Source of the DNA: Thiobaca trueperi
GTDB lineage: Bacteria > Pseudomonadota > Gammaproteobacteria > Chromatiales > Chromatiaceae
Length of the DNA stretch: 64,000 bases
NCBI RefSeq assembly: GCF_004342175.1
Contig: NZ_SMAO01000004.1
Location: forward strand, 248,001-312,000
Direction: 5' to 3'
Part shown: positions 56,610-64,000 of the stretch, one piece after another
How the letters are laid out: each line of letters starts with the position of its first letter
How positions within the stretch are numbered: the first letter of the stretch is position 1
The notes under the pieces: model-generated
What the model was told of the DNA's origin: nothing
The model's database searches: none
What the model saw: only the letters and a program-made list of their open reading frames with translations
Translations under genes and position numbers: made by a program

Positions 56610-58859
56610 ATGACCCATCACCGCAGTACAGCCATGGGGCTGTGCGTGACCTGCTCGCTGTTGGGCCCGACAGTCGGTCTCGCGGACGCCAGGACCACCG
56701 ATCTGCCTGAGGTGACCGTCGTCGCAGAAGACAACCGGCTGCCTGATCTGGGCGCGACCGCCACGGTCACGCGGCTCGATGCCCGTGCCGTGCGCGAGGC
56801 GGCCGGGCCGTCCGCGTCATCGCCATTCAAGGCCATCGCCGACACGCCTTCGGTCAATTTCCAGAGCGCCGACCCGCACGGTCTGACCGAGGTCGGTTTT
56901 CACGAAACCATCAAGATCCGTGGCGTCGGTCAGACCGGCCCCTCTTCTTCGCGCAACATCGACGACCTGCCCCTCACCGTCAATCCAGGCGGGAGCAAGG
57001 GCATTCTGGATCTGGAAAACGTCTCCGGGATCAGCGTTTACCGGAGCGCGGCACCCGTGGACAAGTCGCTGGGTTTCAGCAATCTGCCGGGCAAGATCAA
57101 TCTGACGACGCTCGGTCCCCAGGCGACCGCCGCCAGTCAGCTCAGACTGGAGGGCGGCAGCGACGACTTCAAACGCCTCTTCTTCCGTCAGGATAGCGGG
57201 CGGCATGGTCTCTTCTCCGGATTTCTGTCGGGAAGTATCAACGATGGGGATAAATGGAAAGGGGAGGGCAACTTCGAGCGCCAGAATCTCTTCGGCGGGG
57301 TGGCCCTGGATGGCGGCGCGGCCTGGCAGGCCGAGCTCTATGCCGGCTACAGTCAGGACGAGCGGCACAACTATCGTTTCTTCGATTACGCCACCGCCAG
57401 CAACTTCGCCAATTTCAAGCGCGACTGGTCGAACGATCCGGCCCGTGTCGATTATTACGACTACAACCGCCAGGCATTCATCGATCGCTTCGTCTACGCC
57501 AATCTGCGCACGCGCCTGGCCGAAGACGTGCAGCTTTCGATCAAGCCCTATTATCTCAGCGAGACCGGCAACTACTGGTTCAGCTCGATCAACGCCACGG
57601 ATGCGGCCAGGAGCCGGGTCGTCAATTGGATGATCGACCATGACAACCTGGGCGTGCTGACCCAGGTGGACTGGCAACTGACGCCGACGCAGAGCCTCAA
57701 ACCCGGATTCTGGGTCCAGAGCCAGGAGCCGCCCGGTCCGCCGTCCACCCAGCAGAAGTACAGGGTCACCAGTTCGGGGCTGGTCTTCGATGGCTGGCAG
57801 ATGCTGGCCGATCACGATCCGCACCGCCTACTGTCGCCCTTCCTCAGCTACCAGGGAACCTTCGACAGACTCAACGTCGAGGCCGGTCTGCGTTATGTCG
57901 ATCTGCGTGTGGGGGCGCTCACTGCCTACACCGCCACCGGCAAGGCCGCCACGCTGTCGGATCCCGGTGCCGCGCGTGCGGCCGGCGGGGTCGATGCCAT
58001 GGCCTCGGCCGACGCCAGGAGCTTCGAGGAGTGGCTGCCCTATCTGGGCCTGACCTGGAGCGTCGATCCCACGACCAGCCTCTTCACCCGGCTTGGGCGC
58101 AGTTACGGGCTGGATGTCAATCTCTTCCCCTATTACTCCGTGCAGAAGGCGCAGTTCGTGAAGAATGGCGTCAGTTTCCAGTCGCTGTGGGATCGTCTGA
58201 AGCTGGAAACGGCCAACAGCATCGATCTTGGTCTGCGCCATGCGCGGGATCGCTGGAGCCTCGGCCTCACGACCTTCTATGCACGGCACGCCAACAAACA
58301 ATCCACCATCTATGACCCGGCTATCGGTGTCCGCTACCCCTGGAACGCCGCCGATGCCGACCGTTACGGGGTCGAACTCGAAGGCACCCTGCGGATCAGC
58401 CCGGCGTGGAGTCTGGCCGGCAACTACACCTGGAACCGTTTCCGCTATCTGGACGATCTCGCACTCTCCTCGACCGCCACCATCGCCAGCCAGGACAAAC
58501 AGGTGGTGGACGCCCCCGAGCACATGCTCAAGCTCGGTGTGCGCTATGACCATCAGTCCTGGGGTGTCGGTCTCGATGCACGCTATATCGGCGAGCGTTA
58601 CGGCGATGTCCTCAACGAGGAGCGGATCGATGCGGTGACCCTGGTCGATGTGCTGGCCCAGTACCGCCTGACTCGCGCCCTGACGCTCTCGCTGAATGTG
58701 CTGAATCTGTTCGACCGTGAGTACATCGGCCCGATCAGCGCGTCGGACGACGCCATCGCCGCCTACACCGCCGCGCTCAACGGGGTGACTGGCAACGGTT
58801 CGACCTACCAGTATGGCGCGCCGCGCACGCTCTATGTCGGGCTGTCGGCCCAGTTCTGA
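56610..58859 (+). CDS. TonB-dependent outer-membrane receptor 2
   Basis: This 749-residue receptor has a signal peptide (to about GLADA), TonB box DLPEVTVVAE, plug (FKAIADTPSVNF, IKIRGVGQ, GILDLENVSGISVYRS) and barrel ending LYVGLSAQF. It is clearly paralogous to receptor 3 (shared DPHGL/DAYGL, LDLEN, YGDVLNEE/FGDALNEE and YGAPRTL/PGAPRTL segments), and less like receptor 1. GGAG precedes the ATG. Its ligand is unknown; it lies in the molybdenum block between the binding protein and receptor 3. Confidence 0.93.
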   Translation: MTHHRSTAMGLCVTCSLLGPTVGLADARTTDLPEVTVVAEDNRLPDLGATATVTRLDARAVREAAGPSASSPFKAIADTPSVNFQSADPHGLTEVGFHETIKIRGVGQTGPSSSRNIDDLPLTVNPGGSKGILDLENVSGISVYRSAAPVDKSLGFSNLPGKINLTTLGPQATAASQLRLEGGSDDFKRLFFRQDSGRHGLFSGFLSGSINDGDKWKGEGNFERQNLFGGVALDGGAAWQAELYAGYSQDERHNYRFFDYATASNFANFKRDWSNDPARVDYYDYNRQAFIDRFVYANLRTRLAEDVQLSIKPYYLSETGNYWFSSINATDAARSRVVNWMIDHDNLGVLTQVDWQLTPTQSLKPGFWVQSQEPPGPPSTQQKYRVTSSGLVFDGWQMLADHDPHRLLSPFLSYQGTFDRLNVEAGLRYVDLRVGALTAYTATGKAATLSDPGAARAAGGVDAMASADARSFEEWLPYLGLTWSVDPTTSLFTRLGRSYGLDVNLFPYYSVQKAQFVKNGVSFQSLWDRLKLETANSIDLGLRHARDRWSLGLTTFYARHANKQSTIYDPAIGVRYPWNAADADRYGVELEGTLRISPAWSLAGNYTWNRFRYLDDLALSSTATIASQDKQVVDAPEHMLKLGVRYDHQSWGVGLDARYIGERYGDVLNEERIDAVTLVDVLAQYRLTRALTLSLNVLNLFDREYIGPISASDDAIAAYTAALNGVTGNGSTYQYGAPRTLYVGLSAQF

Positions 58860-58994
58860 TGAGCAGCAGCCGGGTCCCTGGATCTTCCCGCTGTCGCCAG
58901 CGGCCATGCCCAACTCGTCATCCGGCTGATGCGCGCGCTCACTTCGATTGGCTGTCATCCATTTTCAAGAAAATTCTGGAGAAATCGAAACGCC

Positions 58995-61235
58995 ATGCAG
59001 CGTCACACCCCCTTGCTCATGCTGTTGTATCCGGCCCTCGCGATTGGGCAGACGGCTCTCGCCGCGTCGGACGCCGAACTGCCCACCGTCGAGGTCAGGG
59101 CCTCGCCAGTCCCCTCGGTTGCGCCCCTGTCCGGGCAGGATTATTCGGCCTCGCGTGTCACGGCTGATGGCATCGCCACCTTTGGCGGTCCGGCCCAGAC
59201 CAATCCTTACCGGGCGCTCGACCTCATGCCTTCGGTCAATCTGTCCGGAACCGATGCCTATGGCCTGAGCGTCGATCAGAATTTCATGCGGATACGCGGT
59301 GTCTCGGCTTACAGCTACAGCAATCTGGCCGTGACAGTGAACGGTACGCCCTCCTCGGTGAGCGCTGGACGCGGTGGTGTGGGCAACCTCTTCGACCTGG
59401 AGAATCTGGACGGTCTCACCCTCTGGCGCGGTCCTCAGCCGGCCAATGTCGGATTCGGCATGGGTAATCTCGCCGGCAGCCTGGATCTGAACATCAAGGC
59501 GCCGACCGAGGATCCAGGTCTGCGGGTCCGCACCGCCATCGGCGGTGATCATTTCCACAAGGTCTTTGCCCGGATCGACACCGGCACCTTCAACGGTGGG
59601 TCGCGCCTCTTTCTCTCCGGCTCCACCGCCGAAACCGATAAATGGCGGGGGCCGGGCGATCAGTCGCGCGACACCGTCAATGCCGGTTTCAACCAGACGC
59701 TGGGCGAGCATGGCAACCTGGAGGTCTATGCCGCGCACAACCACTTCCGCCGCGACGAGTACCGGCCTCTGACCTATGCCCAGAGCCAGGATCTGGGAAC
59801 CTACCGGGATTTCGACTTCAACGCCGAGCTGACCGGGATCGCGGCCGACGACGTCAATTACTACGCCTACAACACCCAGCACTTCGATGAAAACAATGTC
59901 CTCGCCCGGCTGGCCTGGGATCTGAGCGAGGATCTCCAGTTACGCTTCAACCCCTACTGGCTCTCCAACGAAGGGCAGCGTTCCACCGGTAAATCCAACA
60001 CGGTCACCGTCGTCGATATCGATCAGGAGCAATACGGGGCGACCGCCGAACTGGTCGCCAGGCTCGCCGCCAGTCAGACACTGACCCTGGGGTATTGGAG
60101 TCAGCGCATCTCCACCATGCCGCCGCCGCTGAGTCAGAAGGTCTATGCGCTCGACAAACGGGGCCGGCTGGTCTTTTCCAAATGGGGCATCCTCGCCGAC
60201 ATGGGCGACCGCGCCTACGAGAGCCCTTATCTGCAACTGGCGGGGGAATCGGGCCGCTGGCGTTACAGCCTGGGACTGCGCTATCTGAGCTTCCGCATCC
60301 CCGGCATCACCAGCTATGACGGGACGGGTCTCCCCGATGTCAGCCACGACGCCGCGCTGGCGCTGGACCCGGCCGTGAACGCCAGGCTCAGTACCCAGGC
60401 GGTGACGCTCGACGAATGGCTCCCGACGCTCACGTCGCGCTGGATCCTGACCCCATCGCTCGACGCCAGGACCACCTATGGACGCACCGTCGGCAATCCC
60501 TGGATGGGGCCGCTCTACAGCGTCTACATGAGCAATCAGAAGGCGTTCCAGAAGGCCGGCATCCCACTGCAAACCCTGTGGGACGAGCTGCAACTGGAGA
60601 CATCCGACACCGTCGAAATCGGTCTGGAATGGCATCAGGGGCCATTGAGCCTGTCGCCGACACTCTTCTACAGCCGGCTGCGCGACAAACAGGTCACGGC
60701 CTATGATCCGTTGGTGGGCGTGTCCTATCTCCAGAGCGGTGTCGAGGCGACCGCCTACGGCGCGGAGCTGGAGGCAAGCTGGGGCTTGACTCGCGATTGG
60801 ATTCTGCTGGGCGGCCTGTCCTGGAACCTCAACCAGCTCGACGACGATATCCGCACCGCCAGCCAGTCGGTGCTGGCGACCTCCGGCAACCAGGTTCCGG
60901 ACGCGCCGGAGTGGATGGTGAAACTGGGCGCCGAGTACCGCGCTGGCAACTGGAGCCTGACCCCGTTGGTGCGCTATGTCGGAGCCCGCTTCGGCGATGC
61001 CCTCAATGAAGAGGAAGTCGATGCCTATACCACGGTCGATCTCACTGCGACCTATCGAATTGGCTCGGTCGCCGGCATTCAGTCGCTGGAGGTCGGACTG
61101 TCGCTGCTCAATCTGTTCGATGCCCGTTACATCGGAACCATCGACGTGGGCCAGGATGACGCACGTCCCGGCAGTATCGATTACTACCCTGGCGCGCCAC
61201 GCACCCTGGCGCTGTCAGTGTCGGCCAATTTCTAG
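58995..61235 (+). CDS. TonB-dependent outer-membrane receptor 3
   Basis: This 746-residue receptor has a signal peptide (MQRHTPLLMLLYPALAIG, to about LAA), TonB box ELPTVEVRAS, plug (YRALDLMPSVNLSG, MRIRGVSAYSYSN, GMGNLAGSLDLNI) and barrel ending LALSVSANF. The start at 58995 has GGAGA upstream; the frame is open to 58929. It is a tandem paralogue of receptor 2. It ends 16 bases before the second modA, which ties it to the second molybdate-type operon. Confidence 0.93.
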   Translation: MQRHTPLLMLLYPALAIGQTALAASDAELPTVEVRASPVPSVAPLSGQDYSASRVTADGIATFGGPAQTNPYRALDLMPSVNLSGTDAYGLSVDQNFMRIRGVSAYSYSNLAVTVNGTPSSVSAGRGGVGNLFDLENLDGLTLWRGPQPANVGFGMGNLAGSLDLNIKAPTEDPGLRVRTAIGGDHFHKVFARIDTGTFNGGSRLFLSGSTAETDKWRGPGDQSRDTVNAGFNQTLGEHGNLEVYAAHNHFRRDEYRPLTYAQSQDLGTYRDFDFNAELTGIAADDVNYYAYNTQHFDENNVLARLAWDLSEDLQLRFNPYWLSNEGQRSTGKSNTVTVVDIDQEQYGATAELVARLAASQTLTLGYWSQRISTMPPPLSQKVYALDKRGRLVFSKWGILADMGDRAYESPYLQLAGESGRWRYSLGLRYLSFRIPGITSYDGTGLPDVSHDAALALDPAVNARLSTQAVTLDEWLPTLTSRWILTPSLDARTTYGRTVGNPWMGPLYSVYMSNQKAFQKAGIPLQTLWDELQLETSDTVEIGLEWHQGPLSLSPTLFYSRLRDKQVTAYDPLVGVSYLQSGVEATAYGAELEASWGLTRDWILLGGLSWNLNQLDDDIRTASQSVLATSGNQVPDAPEWMVKLGAEYRAGNWSLTPLVRYVGARFGDALNEEEVDAYTTVDLTATYRIGSVAGIQSLEVGLSLLNLFDARYIGTIDVGQDDARPGSIDYYPGAPRTLALSVSANF

Positions 61236-61251
61236 ATCCAGGAGTTCGTCC

Positions 61252-61959
61252 ATGCGCTTCATCACACTCATCCTCACGCTTTGTCTGTCTCTTTCGGTTT
61301 CGGCGGAGCCGCTGCTGATCGCCGCCGGGGCGGGATACAAAAAGCCCCTGATGGCGATCTATGACGCCTTCACCCAGTCCTCGGGCACCAGGGTCGAGGC
61401 CGTTTTCGGCAACATGCAGCAGGTGCTGGCCCAGACCCGCGACAGCGGTCGGGTGGATCTGGTGGTCGGCGAGCAGGCGTTTCTCGCCAAAAGCGGGCTG
61501 TTCGACCGTGACATCGTCCTCGGCACCGGCCGGCTGGTGCTGGCCTATGGCGCACGGCGTCTGAGCGGCTATCAGGCGTTGACCGACCCCCAGGTCGAGC
61601 GCATCGCGCTGCCTGATCCCAAAAAAGCGATCTACGGTCAGGCCGCGACCCAGTTCCTGGAGCGTAGCGGACTCATGCCGTCGGTCAAAGACAAGCTGAT
61701 GACGCTGGCGACGGTGCCGCAGGTCTCGGCCTATCTGGTGGCCGGAACGGTGGACGCAGGGTTCATCAACATCACCGATGCGCTGGGGCTGGCGGACAAG
61801 CTCGCCGGCTTCGATGAGATCCCCACCGATCTCTACGACCCGCCGGTCATCGTCCTGGCCTTTCCGAAAGACCGGCCCGAGTCGGAGGCCGCCAGGGCGT
61901 TCGCGGCCTTCCTGGGCAGCGCCGAGGCCAGGACGATCCTGATCCGGTACGGTCTCTGA
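61252..61959 (+). CDS. modA2: ModA-like periplasmic binding protein (second, divergent)
   Basis: This 235-residue protein has a signal peptide (FITLILTLCLSLSVSA|EP) and follows AGGAG. The domain begins LLIAAGAGYKKPLMAIYDAF, then VFGNMQQVLAQTRDSGRVDL and IALPDPKKAIYGQAATQFLE. The AAGAGY and GNMQQV ligand-loop regions differ from the AANFTAP and GATGKF of the first ModA, so ligand preference may differ (molybdate, tungstate or another oxyanion). It overlaps modB2 by one base. Confidence 0.88.
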   Translation: MRFITLILTLCLSLSVSAEPLLIAAGAGYKKPLMAIYDAFTQSSGTRVEAVFGNMQQVLAQTRDSGRVDLVVGEQAFLAKSGLFDRDIVLGTGRLVLAYGARRLSGYQALTDPQVERIALPDPKKAIYGQAATQFLERSGLMPSVKDKLMTLATVPQVSAYLVAGTVDAGFINITDALGLADKLAGFDEIPTDLYDPPVIVLAFPKDRPESEAARAFAAFLGSAEARTILIRYGL

Positions 61960-62621
61960 TGAGCCTGCTCGACTGCGCGCCGACCGCCCTGCTGCTGAGT
62001 CTCCAGGTGGCCGGCGTGGTGCTGGTCCTCTTTCTGGTGGCCGGCATCGCCCTGGGCTACGCGCTCAGTCAGCCGTTCCCGCTGCGCGGGCTGCTGGACG
62101 CGCTGGTCTCGCTGCCGCTGGTGTTCCCGCCGATCGCCATCGGCTTCTTTCTGCTGATGCTGTGCGGACGGCATGGCGCGATCGGCGGTCCGCTGCACGA
62201 GTGGCTGGGCTGGGATCTGGTGTTTTCCTTCCCGGCACTGGTGCTGGCGGCCTTCATCGCCGGCCTGCCGCTGGTGGTCAAGCCGATCCAGTCGGCCATC
62301 GAGGGTCAGGCGCGCGAGTTGATCGAGGTCTCCTGCACGCTCGGCAAGGGCCGTTGGGAGACGCTGTTTCTGGTCGTGATCCCGGTGATCCGACGCCACA
62401 TCGCCGCCGGGCTCACCCTGGGGGTCGGGCGCTCCTTCGGCGAGGTCGGCATCACCCTGATGCTTGGCGGCAACATCCTGGGCTCGACCGAGACCCTGTC
62501 GCTGGCGATCTACAACCGGGTGCTCGATGGCAATTTCGACTGTGCGACCCGGCTGTCGGTGCTGCTCGGGGTGCTGTCGCTGAGTCTCTTCATGCTGCTG
62601 CGGCGGTTGGGGCGGCTCTGA
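61959..62621 (+). CDS. modB2: molybdate-type ABC transporter permease (second copy)
   Basis: The 220-residue membrane permease has five to six helices and the coupling motif ELIEVSCTLGKGRWETLFLVV, followed by GRSFGEVGITLMLGGNILG, the ModB signature. Single-base overlaps with modA2 and modC2 (TGATG at both junctions) show a tight operon. Confidence 0.93.
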   Translation: MSLLDCAPTALLLSLQVAGVVLVLFLVAGIALGYALSQPFPLRGLLDALVSLPLVFPPIAIGFFLLMLCGRHGAIGGPLHEWLGWDLVFSFPALVLAAFIAGLPLVVKPIQSAIEGQARELIEVSCTLGKGRWETLFLVVIPVIRRHIAAGLTLGVGRSFGEVGITLMLGGNILGSTETLSLAIYNRVLDGNFDCATRLSVLLGVLSLSLFMLLRRLGRL

Positions 62622-63724
62622 TGTCCGATCGTGAAACCAGCCTCGAAGCCATTATCGATTTCAGCCACCCCGGTTTTCGTCTGTGTCTGAACATCCAGGT
62701 GCCGACGGCTGGCGTCACCGCCCTGATCGGTCCGTCCGGGTGCGGGAAGAGCACCCTGCTGCGGCTCCTGGCCGGACTGGAGACCCCCGCCGCCGGCCAT
62801 ATCCGGCATGGCGATCAGGTCTGGTTCGACCGTGCCCGCCGCATCGATCTGGCCCCGCGCCACCGGCGTGTGGGTCTGCTGTTCCAGGACTATGCGCTCT
62901 TCCCCCATCTGAACGTGGCACGCAACATTGCTTACGGACTGCCGCGCGGAGTGGATCGGGATACCGCCATCGCGCTCTGGCTGTCGCGGCTTCAACTCGA
63001 CGGACTGGCCGCGCGCCGACCGGATGCGCTCTCCGGCGGGCAGCGCCAGCGGGTGGCCCTGGCGCGTGCCCTGGCGTCCGAGCCGGCTGTACTGCTGCTC
63101 GACGAGCCCTTTTCGGCGGTCGATTTCAGTCTGCGACAGGCACTGCGGCTGCTGTTTCAGGAGGTGGTCGCGGATCGCCCGGTGCCGACCATCCTGGTGA
63201 CGCACGACCTGGAGGATGTCCGTCAGGTCGCCGACCGGGTGGGCGTCCTGATCGACGGCGAGCTGCGTCAGTCTGGTCCGACCGCCGAAGTCTTCGCCCA
63301 GCCGTGCGACGCTGAGGTCGCGCGGGTGCTGGGTTGGCATAACCTGCTGCCGGTGTCGTCCTGGGATTCTCGAACGGCCTGCGGAGCCTGGGGATCCCTG
63401 CCGCTCGCCTTGGACGAGCCGACCATCTCGGCGGACGTGATTGCCATCCCGCCGGACGGCCCGCGACTCGACCCGGAAAGGGGTCTGCCGATTGAGGTGG
63501 TCCGCGTGACCGACATGGGGGGGTATCATGCCGTTTGGTGCCGGCTGTCCGACCGTTCGCCACTGCGGGTCCATCTGCCCAGGTCCGCACCCTGTCCGAC
63601 GCCAGGGTTGCGGACCCGGCTTGATGTTCCGGTCGAGACGATCATTCCCCTGCCGGCCAGATCGGCGGCCCTGCCCTTTGCGCTTCCGCTCACGACTGCC
63701 ACGCTTGCGAGGAGAGACCCATGA
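62621..63724 (+). CDS. modC2: molybdate-type ABC transporter ATPase (second copy)
   Basis: The 367-residue ATPase has Walker A (GPSGCGKSTLLRLLAGL), signature LSGGQRQRVALARAL, Walker B (VLLLDEPFSAVD) and switch region LVTHDLEDV. The C-terminal part (about 285-350) is TOBE-like (PIEVVRVTDMGGYHAVWCRL). The start at 62621 overlaps modB2 by a base, though the frame is open far upstream as a shadow of modB2. It overlaps modD by 4 bases (ATGA). Confidence 0.93.
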   Translation: MSDRETSLEAIIDFSHPGFRLCLNIQVPTAGVTALIGPSGCGKSTLLRLLAGLETPAAGHIRHGDQVWFDRARRIDLAPRHRRVGLLFQDYALFPHLNVARNIAYGLPRGVDRDTAIALWLSRLQLDGLAARRPDALSGGQRQRVALARALASEPAVLLLDEPFSAVDFSLRQALRLLFQEVVADRPVPTILVTHDLEDVRQVADRVGVLIDGELRQSGPTAEVFAQPCDAEVARVLGWHNLLPVSSWDSRTACGAWGSLPLALDEPTISADVIAIPPDGPRLDPERGLPIEVVRVTDMGGYHAVWCRLSDRSPLRVHLPRSAPCPTPGLRTRLDVPVETIIPLPARSAALPFALPLTTATLARRDP

Positions 63725-64000
63725 TCCACCCGACACCGCCGGTCCTCGGCGACCATGAACTTCACCGGCTGCTGACCGAGGATGTCCCCTTTGGCGATCT
63801 CACCACCGAGTCGCTCGGGATTGCCGCCCAGCCCGGTCGCATTCGCTTTTTTGCCCGCGATGCCATGACAGTCTGCGGGGTCGAGGAGGCGGCGCGTCTC
63901 TTTCAATTGTGCGGGGCACAGACCGGGATCCGGCTGCCATCGGGCAGCCTCGCCGCGACCGACACCCTGCTGCTGGAGGCGAGCGGCAGTGCTGGCGCGC
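63721..64000 (+). CDS. modD: ModD-like protein (QPRTase family), 5' part
   Basis: Only the first 93 residues are in the window. The segment LLTEDVPFGDLTTESLGI and then IRFFARDAMTVCGVEEAARL fits the N-terminal domain of the quinolinate phosphoribosyltransferase family. Its position overlapping modC2 identifies the ModD subgroup found in some mod operons, whose reaction is unknown. NadC itself would not be expected here. Confidence 0.88.
   Translation, partial: MIHPTPPVLGDHELHRLLTEDVPFGDLTTESLGIAAQPGRIRFFARDAMTVCGVEEAARLFQLCGAQTGIRLPSGSLAATDTLLLEASGSAGA

Noticed and set aside
54690-56621. A 643-residue minus-strand open frame over tonB and the binding protein
   Set aside because: It is an Arg/Gly-rich shadow frame; both plus-strand genes are certain.

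Overview
The window looks like a chromosomal segment of a GC-rich gammaproteobacterium, most likely a purple sulfur bacterium (Chromatiaceae). That placement is an inference from the gene mix: two high-affinity oxidases (bd and cbb3), PPDK, surE-nlpD-rpoS, a partial V-type ATPase set, an XrtD-like exosortase and an elaborate molybdenum-uptake region. No marker gene that names a genus is present.

Layout. 1-5.2 kb: the 3' end of pntB, then on the minus strand opgG, a small unknown gene and opgH (osmoregulated periplasmic glucan synthesis). 5.5-8.4 kb: cydA-cydB-cydX. 8.6-13 kb: an OmpA-type lipoprotein, an exosortase and a polysaccharide flippase, with dispersed stem-loop repeats between them. 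13-17 kb: a Tat-exported PhoD-like phosphatase, a decayed IS3-family element and tRNA-Pro(CGG). 17-21 kb: ispB and ppdK. 21-24 kb: a membrane/coiled-coil protein of unknown function and rpsT. 24-27.6 kb: smr domain gene, GH17-like gene and lgt, an apparent minus-strand operon. 27.7-30.5 kb: surE-nlpD-rpoS. 30.5-32.7 kb: a repeat-rich surface protein. 32.8-36.1 kb: ccoNOQP. 36.3-40.5 kb: arsR-arsC-acr3-arsD-arsA. 40.5-45.3 kb: tldD and three V-type ATPase genes (I, C and a stalk subunit) without the catalytic or rotor genes.

45.5-64 kb is the striking part: an 18-kb block apparently devoted to molybdenum/tungsten oxyanions. It holds a first modA-modB-(TSUP permease)-modC operon, a two-domain molbindin (mop), modE, a TonB-dependent receptor, a small exported SUOX-fold protein, a dedicated exbB-exbD-tonB set, a BtuF/FepB/MolA-type binding protein, two more paralogous TonB-dependent receptors, and a second modA-modB-modC-modD operon that runs off the window. 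ModE-type palindromes lie before modA, between mop and modE, and twice before the first receptor. The simplest reading is a ModE-controlled route that imports molybdate, tungstate or a chelated form actively across the outer membrane (receptors plus ExbBD-TonB), then across the inner membrane by two different Mod ABC transporters, with Mop as cytoplasmic store and ModE as sensor. Substrate and mechanism are inferred, not shown.

Three families of dispersed repeats were seen: stem-loops built from GTTGTC hexamers (three copies, 0.85-11.3 kb), AACAGGATT-type repeats (three copies), and a short GCGCGGTTTA element (two sites).
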